Under the pieces are notes generated by a model. The model worked only from the letters and a program-made list of their open reading frames with translations. It ran no database searches and had not been told where the DNA came from. A stretch of 64,000 nucleotides of DNA from Ailurus styani (Eukaryota; Chordata; Mammalia; Carnivora; Ailuridae), in assembly GCA_002007465.1 (NCBI GenBank), contig LNAC01000735.1, positions 639,808 through 703,807 of the forward strand, given 5' to 3'. A program made the position numbers and the translations under genes. This document shows positions 25,901-39,300 of this stretch, piece by piece (within the stretch, counting starts at the first letter, position 1; each line of letters opens with the position of its first letter).

Positions 25901-28900
25901 TTCGTATATGTTTTTCCTTCTAAGGAAAATTTTTTTAAAAAATTTTGGATTCTCTAGCTGAAAGGCTTTGGCTCTCCCAATCTAAATCTCCCTATTACAA
26001 TTTCATGTACCATTTTCTTTCCTTAAACTAACACAATTTATAACTATGTGTTTATTCAGTGATGAGTTTATTGTCTGACTTTTCTATAAATAGGAGCTCC
26101 ATGTGGTCAGGGACTGTATCTGTTTTGTTTACTGTTTTCCCTAGTTTCCATCACAGTACTTGTCATACAGTGGAATTTGTATTTATATAAGTTATGCATT
26201 TATATATACATTATTTTTGAACATTTTAGATATTCAAGATGACGAAGTGGCAGAAACCGTTTACAGAGATAGGAAGAGACGGTTACCTTTGGAACTCACA
26301 GTGGAACTAACAGAAGAGACATTTAATGAGACAGTTGTGACTTCTGATAGCATAGTGCTTTTCTATGCTGGTTGTGAGTATGAGCCTTTAGGGAAGGGAA
26401 TATTACATATTAGAGGATTTAAAGTGGGTGGATTTTATTTTTGCATTCCGTGTACTGCATATTGTGGAATGACGTAGCATATGTCCCAAGTAGACTGCAC
26501 GTATTGAAAGATTTACTAATATACTAATTTAGAAAAATTATCAATTCATGCTGATGTTTTTAATATATTAACAGTTCTTATGTATCTATAGTACATACAC
26601 TGCTTTTACCTTCAAGAACTAGCCCTTCAACTCTATTCCTTGTGGTATGAGTGCAAAAAATTAGTTGCATTTAGAATCCTCTTGAGTATTTGCACAATAT
26701 CGAATACTGTATTTTAGAATATTTCTTATGAAGGAACAACAGTTTTGGGAAACCCTATAATCTATATGTTTGTAAATGTATAGGTGTGGGTGCTTTGGAG
26801 ATACACGTGTTGCAGTATCTGTTGAATTGTTTATTTTAATTGTTATTTTAATATAGGGCAAGCAGTATCCATGGCATTTCTGCAATCCTATATTGATTTG
26901 GCAATTAAATTAAAAGGTATGTAATGTGGTATGCATGCTTATTTTCTTGATTTTAAGCTTTAGCTATTTGTAAAACCATATCATGCTAAAGATGAAGAAA
27001 ACCACATAAAATTTTGTTTTATATTTTTGTCTCCAACATTATATTAATGAACCATGAGTTTCAGAAATGCTCAGAAGCATTCATCTTGGTTCTTTTCATG
27101 CAACTATCTTCAGTAGAAGGTAGAGAGCCTATGTATTAAGTACTTGTGACCACACAGTTAATCCAGTAATCATTTTGGCTGAATTCATTCAGCAAACATT
27201 TATTGAGTGCCTACTCTGAGCCAGTTACTATTAAATATTATTAAATGAATACTAAATACACTTAAACAAAAATGTGAAGACTCAGTCTCACAGTCTAACC
27301 AAAGATTGAAGATCTCAGTGTTCTTAAAGCTCCTTACAGTCTGGCACATTTCTTAATAGCCAAGGTCTTTTAACTGTTCTATGAAAACCTGAGCCAGGGG
27401 TAGGTAAATAAGAATCCAAGGAATGGACTTAAATTCAAAATATCTATGCCATCATTCTAGCAAAGACATAGGGAGAGGTAGGGAGGCATGTTAGTAGGAG
27501 AGAGGTAATGATGGATTAGGATAATGTTTTATAATCATTTGAATAAGACAGAATGTATCATGCTTCATATCTGATTTTCTCCTACTGTTTTTCTTGTTTT
27601 TTTCTTAGCTATTCTAGTTAATTAGGCTTATTCTTTTAGCTACTTTAGGAATGTATCCACCATTTAGTTTTTTGGGGCACTAGCTTATAGGTTCTTTCAA
27701 TTTTTAGTAAGTTCTTTGTGGGTAGGTAGCATACCTTATACTTAGCTCACTGGATTTGGCATATTGCCTTACATTGTAGAATATTTGGGGTTTAATAATT
27801 GAATAAATGAATAAGTTGATACAGTAGAGTTTAGTGGAAAATATCTAGTAGTGTACAACGTATTTGTATACTAGGGACTTTTGTGAACTTAAGAAATTAA
27901 TTCCAGAAAGTCAGTCCTAAATATCATGTTCTATGGTAATAAAAACATCAGCAATTTTAAAAATCACTTTTGAACCATTTTTCCTCAGTTCATTTCTCAA
28001 CCATGTTTGATCCGCCTTTTGATTACTTCATTACCCAAGTGAAGAGGTGATTAAGTCTACAGATAATGTGATTCCTAATATACTTTTTTTAGAGAAACAA
28101 ATCATGTTACTCTCTTTCAGATTCTCCTTTATAGTTGCAATCTATGGAAAAACTTAAGTTTCTTCTTTTAGGTTCTCCAACCTCATTGGCAAAAAATTAG
28201 GAGAAAGAAAAAGGAAGGGGGAAAATATAAGCCATAATGACGGAATAATTAGATAATGTCCCTGAATAATAGAATTATCTCCCAACCTAGCCTATTTCTC
28301 AATATCAAATGAAAATGGAAACAGATTCCCTTACATTCTTTATTAACGATCGAATAAACGGACTCCCTGGCGCCTCAATGCAAGGACTCTGAGTTGTATA
28401 TGTTTGTAGAATAAAAATGCAGGTAACCAACCCAGGACTTGATTTCCTTTTTCATTTAGGATCTTCTTTATGAGTAACAATCCTCTTAGTAAGTAGGTAA
28501 TCAGATAAAGGGACTGTTTTAGAAGTGCAGGGGGCTTAACATAGAAACATGTAGTATGGGTACACCATACTACACCAAATTGGGAGACTGTTGTAATATT
28601 TTGGGCATTTGGTCCTATAACCTTTCATGTTGACTTTGCGGGGGGGGGGGGAAGCTGCTTTTTATTTAAGACGATGAAGAATATTTTATACTCAGTCACA
28701 AGGTGGCAGCAAATATCAAGTTTTTATACCTACCTAGTAGCTGTAGCTAAGAGAATCTGTTTGTTTTTAAATCTTTAAATTAGGAACATCATTGGAAATT
28801 CCTGCATTGATAAGGTATAGGAGATGGAATACTGCAGGCATCTTAGGCTCTACTGTCAGACGAGCGTGCAAAAGAGACCCAAAAATTGAGCAGCAAAGGA

Positions 28901-31900
28901 GGTGGGGAAATAAGCCTGTTGGGGAAGTGGTTGCAAAAATCAAGGGAAGAGAGTGTCTAGTGGAAGCAATTCATGCTGATGAGAGGTTAAAATAAGAATG
29001 GGCTATAAAAATATTGTCAGGTCTACACAACTGAGTTTTCTACATTAATATTTATAAAATGTGCATTTCCTGTTGTTTAGGCACATCCACGATGCTGCTT
29101 ACTAGGGTAAACTGTGCAGATTGGTCTGATTTATGTACTAAGCAAAATGTTACTGAATTTCCTGTTGTGAAGATGTACAAGGAAGGCAAAAACCCAGTGG
29201 TTTACACTGGAATGTTAGGAACTGAAGATCTCCTGAAATTTATCCAGCTGTGAGTATTCAGCTTCTCCCTAAGACTTTTAAATTTTGAGGTGTATAAACC
29301 TTCTAATTTCTATACTTTGTAGACACGCTTTGAATAGGTTAAGGAGTAATGAATTGAGATCACAGGATAAGGTGAAGAGAGCTTATTCCTTCACTTTGGG
29401 GGAGATAGAAATTGTGTTTAATGAGGGTGTTTTTTTTTTTTTATTAGAATAGTATTTAGTTGTCTTTGTTAGGTATTTATCCTGTGGAATATAGTGTTCA
29501 CCAATGTCAGTATGTTTTGTTTTTGTTTTTTTTACAAGCTGAAAAGTATCTTTAAAAATTAATTTTGAATGTAGTTTATTCATTCAGCAGCAGGATTTCA
29601 TGCCCAGTGAACATAACATCTGTCCAAGAAGCAGAAGAGTATTTAAGTGGCGAATTATATAAAGACCTGATATCCTACTCTAGTGTGTCGGTGCTAGGAC
29701 TGTTTAGCCCAAATATGACAACAGGTGAGTAGTTAGGTAATAGTTTAAGACTCGATTGCTAGTTTTTTAAAAAATGAATATCTTTTTCAATTATAAATGA
29801 GAACTCAAATTACAGAATTTTGAAAATAGAGAAATTTGAAGGAAGAAATCTAAGATTAGTTGTTAAATTTATTTATTTAAAAATTTTATTTATTTGAGAG
29901 AGAGAAAAAGAGAGAGAAAGCATAAGGGGAAGGTCAGAGGGAGAAGCAGACTCCCTGCTGAGCAGAAAGCCCAATGCGGGACTAGATCCCAGGACTCTGG
30001 GATCATGACCTGAGCCCAAGGCAGTCACTTAAACAGCTGAGCCACCCAGGTGCCCTAGTTGTTAAATTTTGATGTAATTCCTTCCCTCTTTTTTCTGTGT
30101 ACCTATATATTGCATATTTGTATATATTTTAATGTAATTGGGCTAATATTCTGTATCTAGGTTAGTAGCTTGCTGCTTTTATTTAATATTACATAGGTGC
30201 AATTTTTCCCTGTGATTAATATTGTTCAGAATCATCATGGCTGTATATTTGGATGCATATACCATAATTTATTTAACTGTTTACTAACAAAATCTGTTGT
30301 TTCCCGTTTTTCTTTTTGCTATAAAGAATATTTTTGGGGCACCTGGGTGGCTCAGTGGATTAAGCCTCTGCCTTTGGCTCAGGTCATGATCTCAGGGTCC
30401 TGAGATCTAGCCCCACATCAGGCTCTCTGCTCATCAGAGAGCCTGCTTCCCCCTCTCTCTCTGCCTGCCTCTCTGCCTACTTGTGATCTCTCTTTGTCAC
30501 ATAAATAAATAAAAATCTTTAAAAAAAAAAAAGAATATTTTTATTTATGCCTCTTTCTGTGGAATTTAGACTAATGGGTATATAGATGCCCAATAGGAGG
30601 ATAACTTTATGTTTTCTATAAACTGTGTGTTATATGTGTTATTCATTTATTTTTATTTTTATTTTTATTTATTTATTTTAAAGATTTTATTTATTTATTT
30701 GGCAGAGAGAGATTACAAGTAGGCAGAGAGGAGGAAGCAGGCTCCCTGCTGAGCAGAGAGCCCGATGCGGGCTTCGATCCCAGGACCCTGAGATCATGAC
30801 CTGAGCCGAAGGCAGAGGCTTTAACCCACTGAGCCACCCAGTCGTCCATGTGTTATTCATTTTTAAAAATGGGGTTTTAGTGCTTGTCTAATGAATTACT
30901 ATGAGATTTTTATGTATTAAGGATATTAAGTTCTTGTTATTTTGTTTCAATTATTTTCCCCCAGTTTGGTTGTTAGCTTTAATAATTTTATATTTAGCAG
31001 TTTAAAATTTGTTTTCAAATGTATTGATTTTGAGATTTATCCGCTGATTTCAGTTATAGAAAAATCTCTATCATCCTTATCAGTTAATATTCACCTGTAT
31101 TTTCTTCTTGCTTTAATTTATATTTTCTTAAACTAATTTATATTATCCTCTTGCTTTGAATACTTTTTTAAAAAAATTATGATAAAATACATGTAACAGA
31201 ATTTACCATCTTAACCGTTTCAGCATATAGTTCACTAGTGTCAATATTTACATTGTTGTGCAGCTATCTCCAGAACTTTCATTTTGCAAAACCAAAATTC
31301 TGTACCTGTTAAACAGCTATTTCCCTGGCCCCTGGAAGCCTCAATTATACTTTGTAGTTCAATGAGTCTGACTACGCTAGGTACCTCCTATAAGTGGAAT
31401 CATACAGTATGTCTTTTATTGGCTGGCTTATTTCACTTAGCCCGATGTCCTCAAGGTTCACCCATATTGTATCATGCATCAGAAATTCCTTGCCTTTAGG
31501 AGCCTCTTGGTGGCGCTGTTGGTTTAAAGCATCTGACTCTTGTTTGGGGTTAGGTCCTGATCTGGGGTCTTGAGATCAGGCTCTGAGCTCAGAGAGGCAT
31601 CTGCTGGAGTTTCTCTCTCTCCTTCTGCCTCTCCCTGCACTCGCTCTTTCTCTCTCTCTAAAATAAATAAATCTTAAAAAAATGTTTTTCTTTCTCTTTA
31701 AATGCTAAATAATATTACATTGTTTGTATGTAAAACATTTTATTTTTCCATCCATCTGTTGATGGACATTTGGTTGTTTTCACCTCTTGGCTGTTGTGCA
31801 TAGTGCTTCTGAGAACATGGTCCTGAATATCTCTTCAGGACCCTGCTTTCAATTCTTTTGATGTGTCCCCAGAAGTGGAATTGCTGGGTCATATGATGGT

Positions 31901-34900
31901 CCTATTTTTAGTTTTTTAAAGAACCACCATACTGTTTTCCCTAGTGGCCGTACCATTTTATATTCCCACCACTAGTATACAAGGGTTCTGACTTCTCCAC
32001 ATCCTCACCAACACTTATTATTTTCTGTTTTTTTGATAGTAGCCATCCTCATGGGTATGAGGTTTTGATTTGATTGTGGTTTTGATTTTTACTTTCCTAA
32101 TAAGTAGTGATATTGAGCATCTTTTTATGTGCTTGTTGGACATTTGTATCTCTTCTTTGGAGAAGTGTCTATTCAAGTCCTATGCTCGTTTTTTTAATGA
32201 GGTTGTTGTTGAGTTACAGGAATTCTTTATTTATTCTGGAAATCAACCCCTTATATATGAATTGCATATATTTTCTTCTGTTCCATAAGATGCCTTTCTA
32301 CTCTGTTGATTGTGTTTTTTGATTTTTTTCTTTTTTAAGTTTTAAACTATTTGGATATTTTTGTGCATGGTATGAGGTTAGGGGCCAACTTTATTTTGTC
32401 TGAATAGTTAACAGTTGTCCTCTTTTCTTTCTTTTTTTTGATTCCACCATCACCATATTAAATCCATGTCTGTATGTGTGTCTCCGTGTATCTGTTTAAA
32501 TATTTTCTATTTTATTCACTTTTATTTCCCTGTCAATACCTAATCTATTTTTTTTAAAAGATTCATTTATTTAGTTGAGAGAGAGAGAAAGCAAGGAGAG
32601 GGGCAGAGGGAGAGGGAGACAAGCCGACTCTGCACTGAGCACAGAGTCCAACATGGGGCTCAATCCCAGGACCCTGAGATCATGACCTGAGTTGAAATCA
32701 AGAGTTGGATGCTTAACTGACTGAGCCACCTAGGCGCACCCCTCTAATCTATTAGTTTTATAATACATGTTGAAGTATATAATTGGGTCAACTCTCTTGT
32801 TTGTCTTTTATACATTTTCTTATCTTTTTTTTGGCCTGTTGGCTCTTCCAGGTGAACTTTAATCATTTATACATATTGTCTAAACTTATTTGTATTTCTG
32901 TTGCTTGTTTTATGCTTCACCAGTATTTTAGTTTACATGGAATTCGTTTACTAGTTTAAACTAACTAACTAGTTAGTTTAGTTGGTTTATTTAGTACATG
33001 GAGTAGAGTATGTTTCTTTTGGTTTTATTTTCCCCAGGCCAGAGAAGATTTTTTTTTTTTTTAGATTTTATTTATTTATTTGATAGAGAGACACAGCGAG
33101 AGAGGGAACATAAGCAGGAGGAATGGGAGAGGGAGAAGCAGGGTTCCTGCTGAGCAGGGAGCCCCATATGGGGCTTGATACCAGGACCCTAGGATATGAC
33201 CTGAGCCGAAGGCAGACACTTAACAACTGAGCCACCTAGGCGCCCCACAGAGATGTTCTTTAAAAAAACAAAAATACTGGAATCTATAAAATTAAAGACC
33301 ATTTTAATGATTTTGACTCCTTCTATGGGAGATGAGGATGCTTTTAATTTCTTCTGTCATTTTTTTCTTCATATGGGCCTCTATAGTCTTATAGATTCAG
33401 ATTATCATTATTACTGAACATTAATATTTTTGCATTATATATTTCTTTCAAAAAAATTTTTTTTAAGATTTTATTTATTTATTTGACACAGAGAGAGAGA
33501 TTACAAGTAGGCAGAGAGGCAGGCAGAGAGACAGGGAGAGGAGAAGGAGGCACCCTGCTGAGCAGAGAGCCGGATGCGGGCCTCCATCCCAGGACGCTGA
33601 GATCATGACCTGAGCCGAAAGCAGAGGCTTTAACCCACTGAGCCACCCAGGCGCCCTCAAAATTTTTTTGCATTTATTTTTCCATTTTATTCTATTTTTG
33701 CATTTATTCTTCCATTGAGAATTTTCAAACATACAGCAAAGTTGAAAGATTTTATAATGAACAGCCGTATACTTACCATCTAGATTCTACTATTAGCTTT
33801 TAACTTGTTCTTGATTTAGCACATACTGTGCCTCTGTCCATCCTTCCACCCATCAATTAATTCATCTTATTTTTGGTGCATTTCATGTTAATATTTTTTC
33901 ATTCAGCTTTGAAACAGTGCTTATAGCAATTAATTTTACATTGTTAGTTTTACATAGCATGATAGACTATAGTGTTCTTTTAATATCACAGCTGCTCTAT
34001 TTTTAGACTATTTTTTTCTAGCTTCATAGGAATGCCTTTTAGTAAGTTGTAAAGGAAGGGTACACAGGGTTTTTTTTTTTTTTTTCTAACCAGTGTTATT
34101 GTTAGAATTATTCTCTTGCCTTTCCACATGGATAGCTTCTTGAATTTGACTGTGTAACAAAACCTTTAGTGTTTTTTTCATCACAGGTTAGCTGTTTTTA
34201 TTTATCTAGCAAACCTCTCCCCTTATTTTTCTTTCATTTAAGATGAATTTCCAATTCTGAATAAAATCTTTTAAGGATATTTTTCTGGGAAGAGTATCCC
34301 CATGTAGCATCGTATATGTAGATAGTGGATACTGTTAACTAGTTATTAAATTCTGCTTTCTACAATTTACTGTCCAGTAATTGTTCCCCTCTATGTTGTC
34401 TTCAAAATCTTTTAAAATAAAAGCCAAAATAACTTAATAAAAGGAAATAAGAAGAATGTGAATGTGTGTTCTGTGGCTTCCCGTCTTGGCAAAATCCTAG
34501 AGGGGACAGCTTTTTCATTTATATTCTCTTTTTGAAAAATTTTCAAGTGTATGAGTCTGTGTTTTACTCCTTTGTCTTTGTCTTTCTAATGTTTTTGCTT
34601 CTACACATTGACTTTTTCTTCCGAGCTACCTCAGGTGCTTGGTGCCCTGAGGTTATCTATTATATACTCTGGGCTTCCTTCCAAAAAGAATTAAGGCCTT
34701 CAGATAATAAAAAGCACAAATACAATAAAATCATTAAAACAAGAATAAGAGTTAAGTCATAAAAGATCAGGGAATAATTGTGTAGGATATTTAGAAAACA
34801 TTGCAGTTGGTCATAAAACTTAACCCTAAGAAATCTGGCAGTGGTTGGAAACAAAGATGAAATTTTTGTCATTGTATCATCATTATATAATAAATGGCAA

Positions 34901-36362
34901 TATAAAAGTTAGGATGCTGACTCATCCACAGAGAAAACTTTCCCCTGATTGTAAATGCTTAGAGGGATTTTTCATATTTTTTTAATGAAAAAGATATAGG
35001 GAACAGTATACTTTATGATAGTTCTATACAAATGATAAGATTTACACATAATTATCTCCTAACAAAAGTCAAAAGTATAGGGTCACCTGGATGCCCTCTG
35101 GGTGGCTCAGTTGGTTAAGTGTCTAACTCTTGATTTTGGCTCAGGTAATGATCTCAGGGTTGTGAGATCCAGCCCCTAGTGGGGCTCTGTGCTCAGCAGG
35201 GAGTCTGCTTGAGATTCTCTCTCTCCCACTTGCTCCCCCTCTGCCCCTCCCCCACACAGTGCGCATCCACATGTCCTCTCTCCCTCCCTCCCAAATGAAT
35301 AAGTCTTTAAAAGATAAGTCAAGGGCGCCTGGGTGGCTCAGTGGGTTAAAGCCGCTGCCTTCAGCTCAGGTCATGATCCCAGGGTCCTGGGATCGANAAG
35401 TATAATGTTAAACAGCATAGAGATTGTTCTGGTGTGCCAGAATGGTGTAATCTGGATAGAATGCTTTTTGTTATTTCACTAGATTGATTGTTCTCAGGCT
35501 TTTCAGTCAGGTGTTAGATTCTCTTCTTTTTTGTTGTTTTTGTTCTTTGGAGATATTCATGTGATAGTTACTGGACTTTCAACATCTATTGAATGAGAAA
35601 ATATATAACAATAAAAGGCTATTATTAATTCACTAGCATTTTTATGTACAAGTGTATTTTATTCACAAGAGCTAACTACTAACATCTACTGAGCACTTAT
35701 TTTATATCAGATATTGGTTTATTGTTCATGTAGATTCTAATTATTTAAAGATTAACGTGGATTCCATGAGGGTTGAAATGTCTCCTTTGTCCGATGTTGT
35801 ATGTGCCAGGTCTCTTTACTTGAAAGATACTTTTTTCCCCCTTTGTAATTATTAAGTATTTTGTGGGGTTAGAATTTAAAGCTCTGTAAGTGTCCTGTTT
35901 CTCATTATACTTTTGCACTTCAGTTTTAGAATCCATTTCTTGAAAGAGCTAGAACTATGATGGTTGACAAGTGGAAAATTTCTAAGTCCCTATTCCTTCT
36001 ATATATGTACTAATATAGTTCACATACTACTGTAAGAGCTTTTCCTTCTCATTTGTTTTTCAGTATAGACGCCTGAGTCCTTGTTTTATACAATGCGTTA
36101 TAATTAGTTGCCATCATGCCCCTTCAGTCTGACTCCTGTGTCCTTTTGACATGTCTCCATCATTATTTGGGTATGTCCTTTTGGCACAAAATGTTCCCAA
36201 TCCCATTCCTGGAATCAGCCATTTCTCAACCAAGAGTCCAGGTTCCTCTTTGTGGGACATTGAATTTAGAAACCAAAATCTAGGGATTAGGAGTGTTTTT
36301 AGTTACTGGAGTGTCCTTGCTTCTCAACTCTTGTTGGTAGAGCTAAAAAATAGATGTATGAA

Positions 36363-36398
<36 letters not shown>

Positions 36399-39300
36399 GT
36401 AACGATTCAGTAATGTGACAGTGGGAGAAAAAAGCAGTATTGCTAAATTAATGTGTTTATTTTATGCAGGTAAAACATGTTTATAGTTACACAACTAAAT
36501 ATTGGAGATCACCATTAATATTACATCCCAAATATATTGTGATTTAAGAATCTTTTTATTTAGATTAACTGATTTTTTTCTTATACTTGGGGTTGCAATA
36601 TAATCTGACATATGTGTAGTTTTCACCAAGGAGGAGAGTTTGTCTGGTTTTTAAATGTTCAGAGGAAAACTGACAATCTGGTTTAGTGGAAATGGGTATG
36701 TATCTGAGGTCTACAGATTTATTTATTTATCTGTTTATTTATTTATCCAGATCTGTAGTTTTAAGTGCTTCCATTGGAGAAGTAACAAAATATATGAACA
36801 GGTGGATTTATGAAGAGCCTTTTTTTTTTTTTAAAGATTGTATTTATTTATTTGACACAGAGAGAGAGATTACAAGTAGGCAGAGAGGCAGGCAGAGAGA
36901 GAGGAGGAAGCAGGATCCCTGCTGAGGAGAGAGCCCGATGTGGGCCTCGATCCCAGGACCCTGAGATCATGACCCGAGCCGAAGGCAGCGGCTTTAACCC
37001 ACTGAGCCACCCAGGCGCTCTATGAAGAGCCTTTTAAGAAACATATTTATGGGGTGTCTGGGTGGCTCAGTTGGTTAAGTGTCTGCCTTTGGTTCAGGTC
37101 ATGATCTTGGGGTCCTGGGATCAAGCCCCATGTTGGGCTCCCTCTCAGTGGGGAGCCTGCTTCTCCCTTTCCCATTTGCTCCCAACCCCACTTGTGCCTC
37201 TCTCTCTCTCAAATGAATAAAATATTTTTTAAAAAAGAAACATATTCATGAGTAGAGAGGCTTCTGTAGGAGGAAATTATATGGACATAGTGTAATTTTC
37301 CACTGTTATTTATCAAAAAAGAAAAGCCGAAACACTTTCCATTATGTCATTGTTTTAGATAATGATCATCAATTACTCACCAGAATTTAGTTCTGTTTTC
37401 TCTTAGAAATGAAAGTATAGGCACTCAGTCCTAATTGTTTACTTTTCTTCTTTCTCTCTCTCTTTTTTTTTTTTTTTTTTTTTTGGGGGAGGGGCAGAGG
37501 GGGGGGGAGGGGACGGGCAGAGGGAGAGAGAGAATCCTAAGCAGGCTCCATGCCCAGCACTGAGCCTGATGCAGGCCTCAGTCTCACAGCTCCGAAATCA
37601 TGACCTGAGCTAAAATCAAGAGTTGGATGCTTAACTGACTGATCCACCCAGGCATCCCTTTGTTTACTTTTTTAATGACTCTTTTCTGCTTTGGTGTAAC
37701 ACAGGCTGAAGAAAATATTTGCATGGGGTAATAGTTTCTCATGAAATTCATGGTTATAAATGAGCTCTCAATGCTGCCTACTGGCTGACTGTGCCACTTT
37801 AGTACATTGGCTTTCCTGTAATATTTCTTAACCTTGTGGAAAGTATGCATCCTTTTTAAAGAACATAACTTTGTGGTTACCACATGGTAACAGTGCTGAT
37901 GCTCACACCATGAATACAGTACTGACTGCTTAGGTACAGATCTTTTGGGTTCAGCATGTCTGGAGTACTAGGTGCTTTATGACTCAGTTCTTCCATCCTC
38001 AGTTTTCTGCTTAAACTGCTGTGAACCTTCCATACAGTGAGCCGAGTTATTGTTTAACCTTCACTTGGCAAGAATAGGTCATTTATTTAAGTTTACCTCT
38101 GTTCTTTTCTCATTAGTCTATGACTAATTCAGACTTCCTTCTTGGTTATAAAATGGTCATTAACATGATCCAGAATATACTGTTATTTATGAAGATTATT
38201 CAGAAAGCTACAGAAATAATTTAATACCTGTATCTTAACAAATGAAAAAAGACAGGTACACTGTCTTTTAATCAAAGTTAATTAATCAAAGTTCAAAGAT
38301 AACAAAAACACATTACAGAAAATAAAGGAAATATAAAGGGACACAAATCCCTCATAGTTGCAGAATCCTAACACAGATACTGTACTGTTAAAGGACTAGA
38401 ATTTCTAGTCTTCTGTTTTTTCTGTGCATATAGGCACCTCTAGGTTTTGTGATGATAATGTGTTAATCATTTCACATACACTTCTCTTTCCAGGCTATGT
38501 ATAGGACATCTCTTTCAATTACCTTACCTTAGGAGTAAATTGAAAAGCAACAAATATTTGTTCAGTAACTCTGTATGATTAGAGTGCTATAAATCTGACA
38601 GATCACATTTAGAGTGCATTTGTTTAGGGAACCATAGTTGCATTATATCAATTTACATTTCTGTAGTAAGCAAATGTCATAAAAAGAACATAGATTTATT
38701 TTAGAACCACTAAGTTATATAAGATCTACCTATAAACATTTATCTTTATAATTAATAGTAAGTTACAACCATTTATAAATCTGTTCATTGGTTGTATAGC
38801 ACACATAATTTTAAAGGTTTCAGATTTTTGTCTTGTCTTGTATTTATAGCAAAAGAAGATTTCACTGAAGCAGGAGACTACCTAAAAGGATATGTTATCA
38901 CTGGAATTTATTCTGAAGACGATGTTTTAATACTGTAAGTTTATTGGTCTTCTAATTTTAGAGAGGAAGAAGTTTGCAAAATAATATATTGTTTGTCTTT
39001 ACACAGTTGATGAAGGAAAATAGGTCAGCAATATAACTAAATTTTTAATTTTCTTCAAAGAAGATCTGGGAAGTACCAGCTGCCTATTTAGAATTTTTAG
39101 TTACTCTTTTGCTTTAGGCTAGGGTCCCCGTAGGGGCAACCTTGGATTCATACTATTTTATCTTCCTATAAAAATTTTCCTCTTTGGGTTCTCTTACCTG
39201 TAGTTTTGGTTCTTTGGAATTATCAAAGTTTTGGGGGAAATTTTACATCTTGAGTTTCTGGGTTTTGATTTGCCACCAAGGTATGTATAAAAATCAGAAT

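Larger units (their letters stand above)
23448..26229 (+). other. Intron 23448-26229
   Basis: Holds three Can-SINEs (23864-24064, 24940-25143, 25193-25333), a very short L1 tail (24819-24928), L2-type sequence in two blocks (25385-25600, 25735-26190) and an ATGG repeat. The stretch 24065-24600 contains nothing recognised. Confidence 0.65.
29725..38849 (+). other. Intron 29725-38849 (9.1 kb)
   Basis: A repeat-dense intron with about eleven Can-SINEs and minus-strand L1 sequence (30090-30650 and 31160-32545), listed separately. The stretches 33960-35068, 35400-36360 and 37659-38849 hold no recognised gene or repeat. Confidence 0.65.

Noticed and set aside
26371..26376. Alternative donor GGTTGTG at 26371 for exon 6
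   Set aside because: It would leave G rather than GGTT before the junction, shift the frame and lose the Trp. The site at 26374 is the better consensus.
26374..26477. Extension of exon 6 in the open frame to a stop at 26477
   Set aside because: A strong GTGAGT donor at 26374 restores the conserved Trp with exon 7. The extension has no family likeness.
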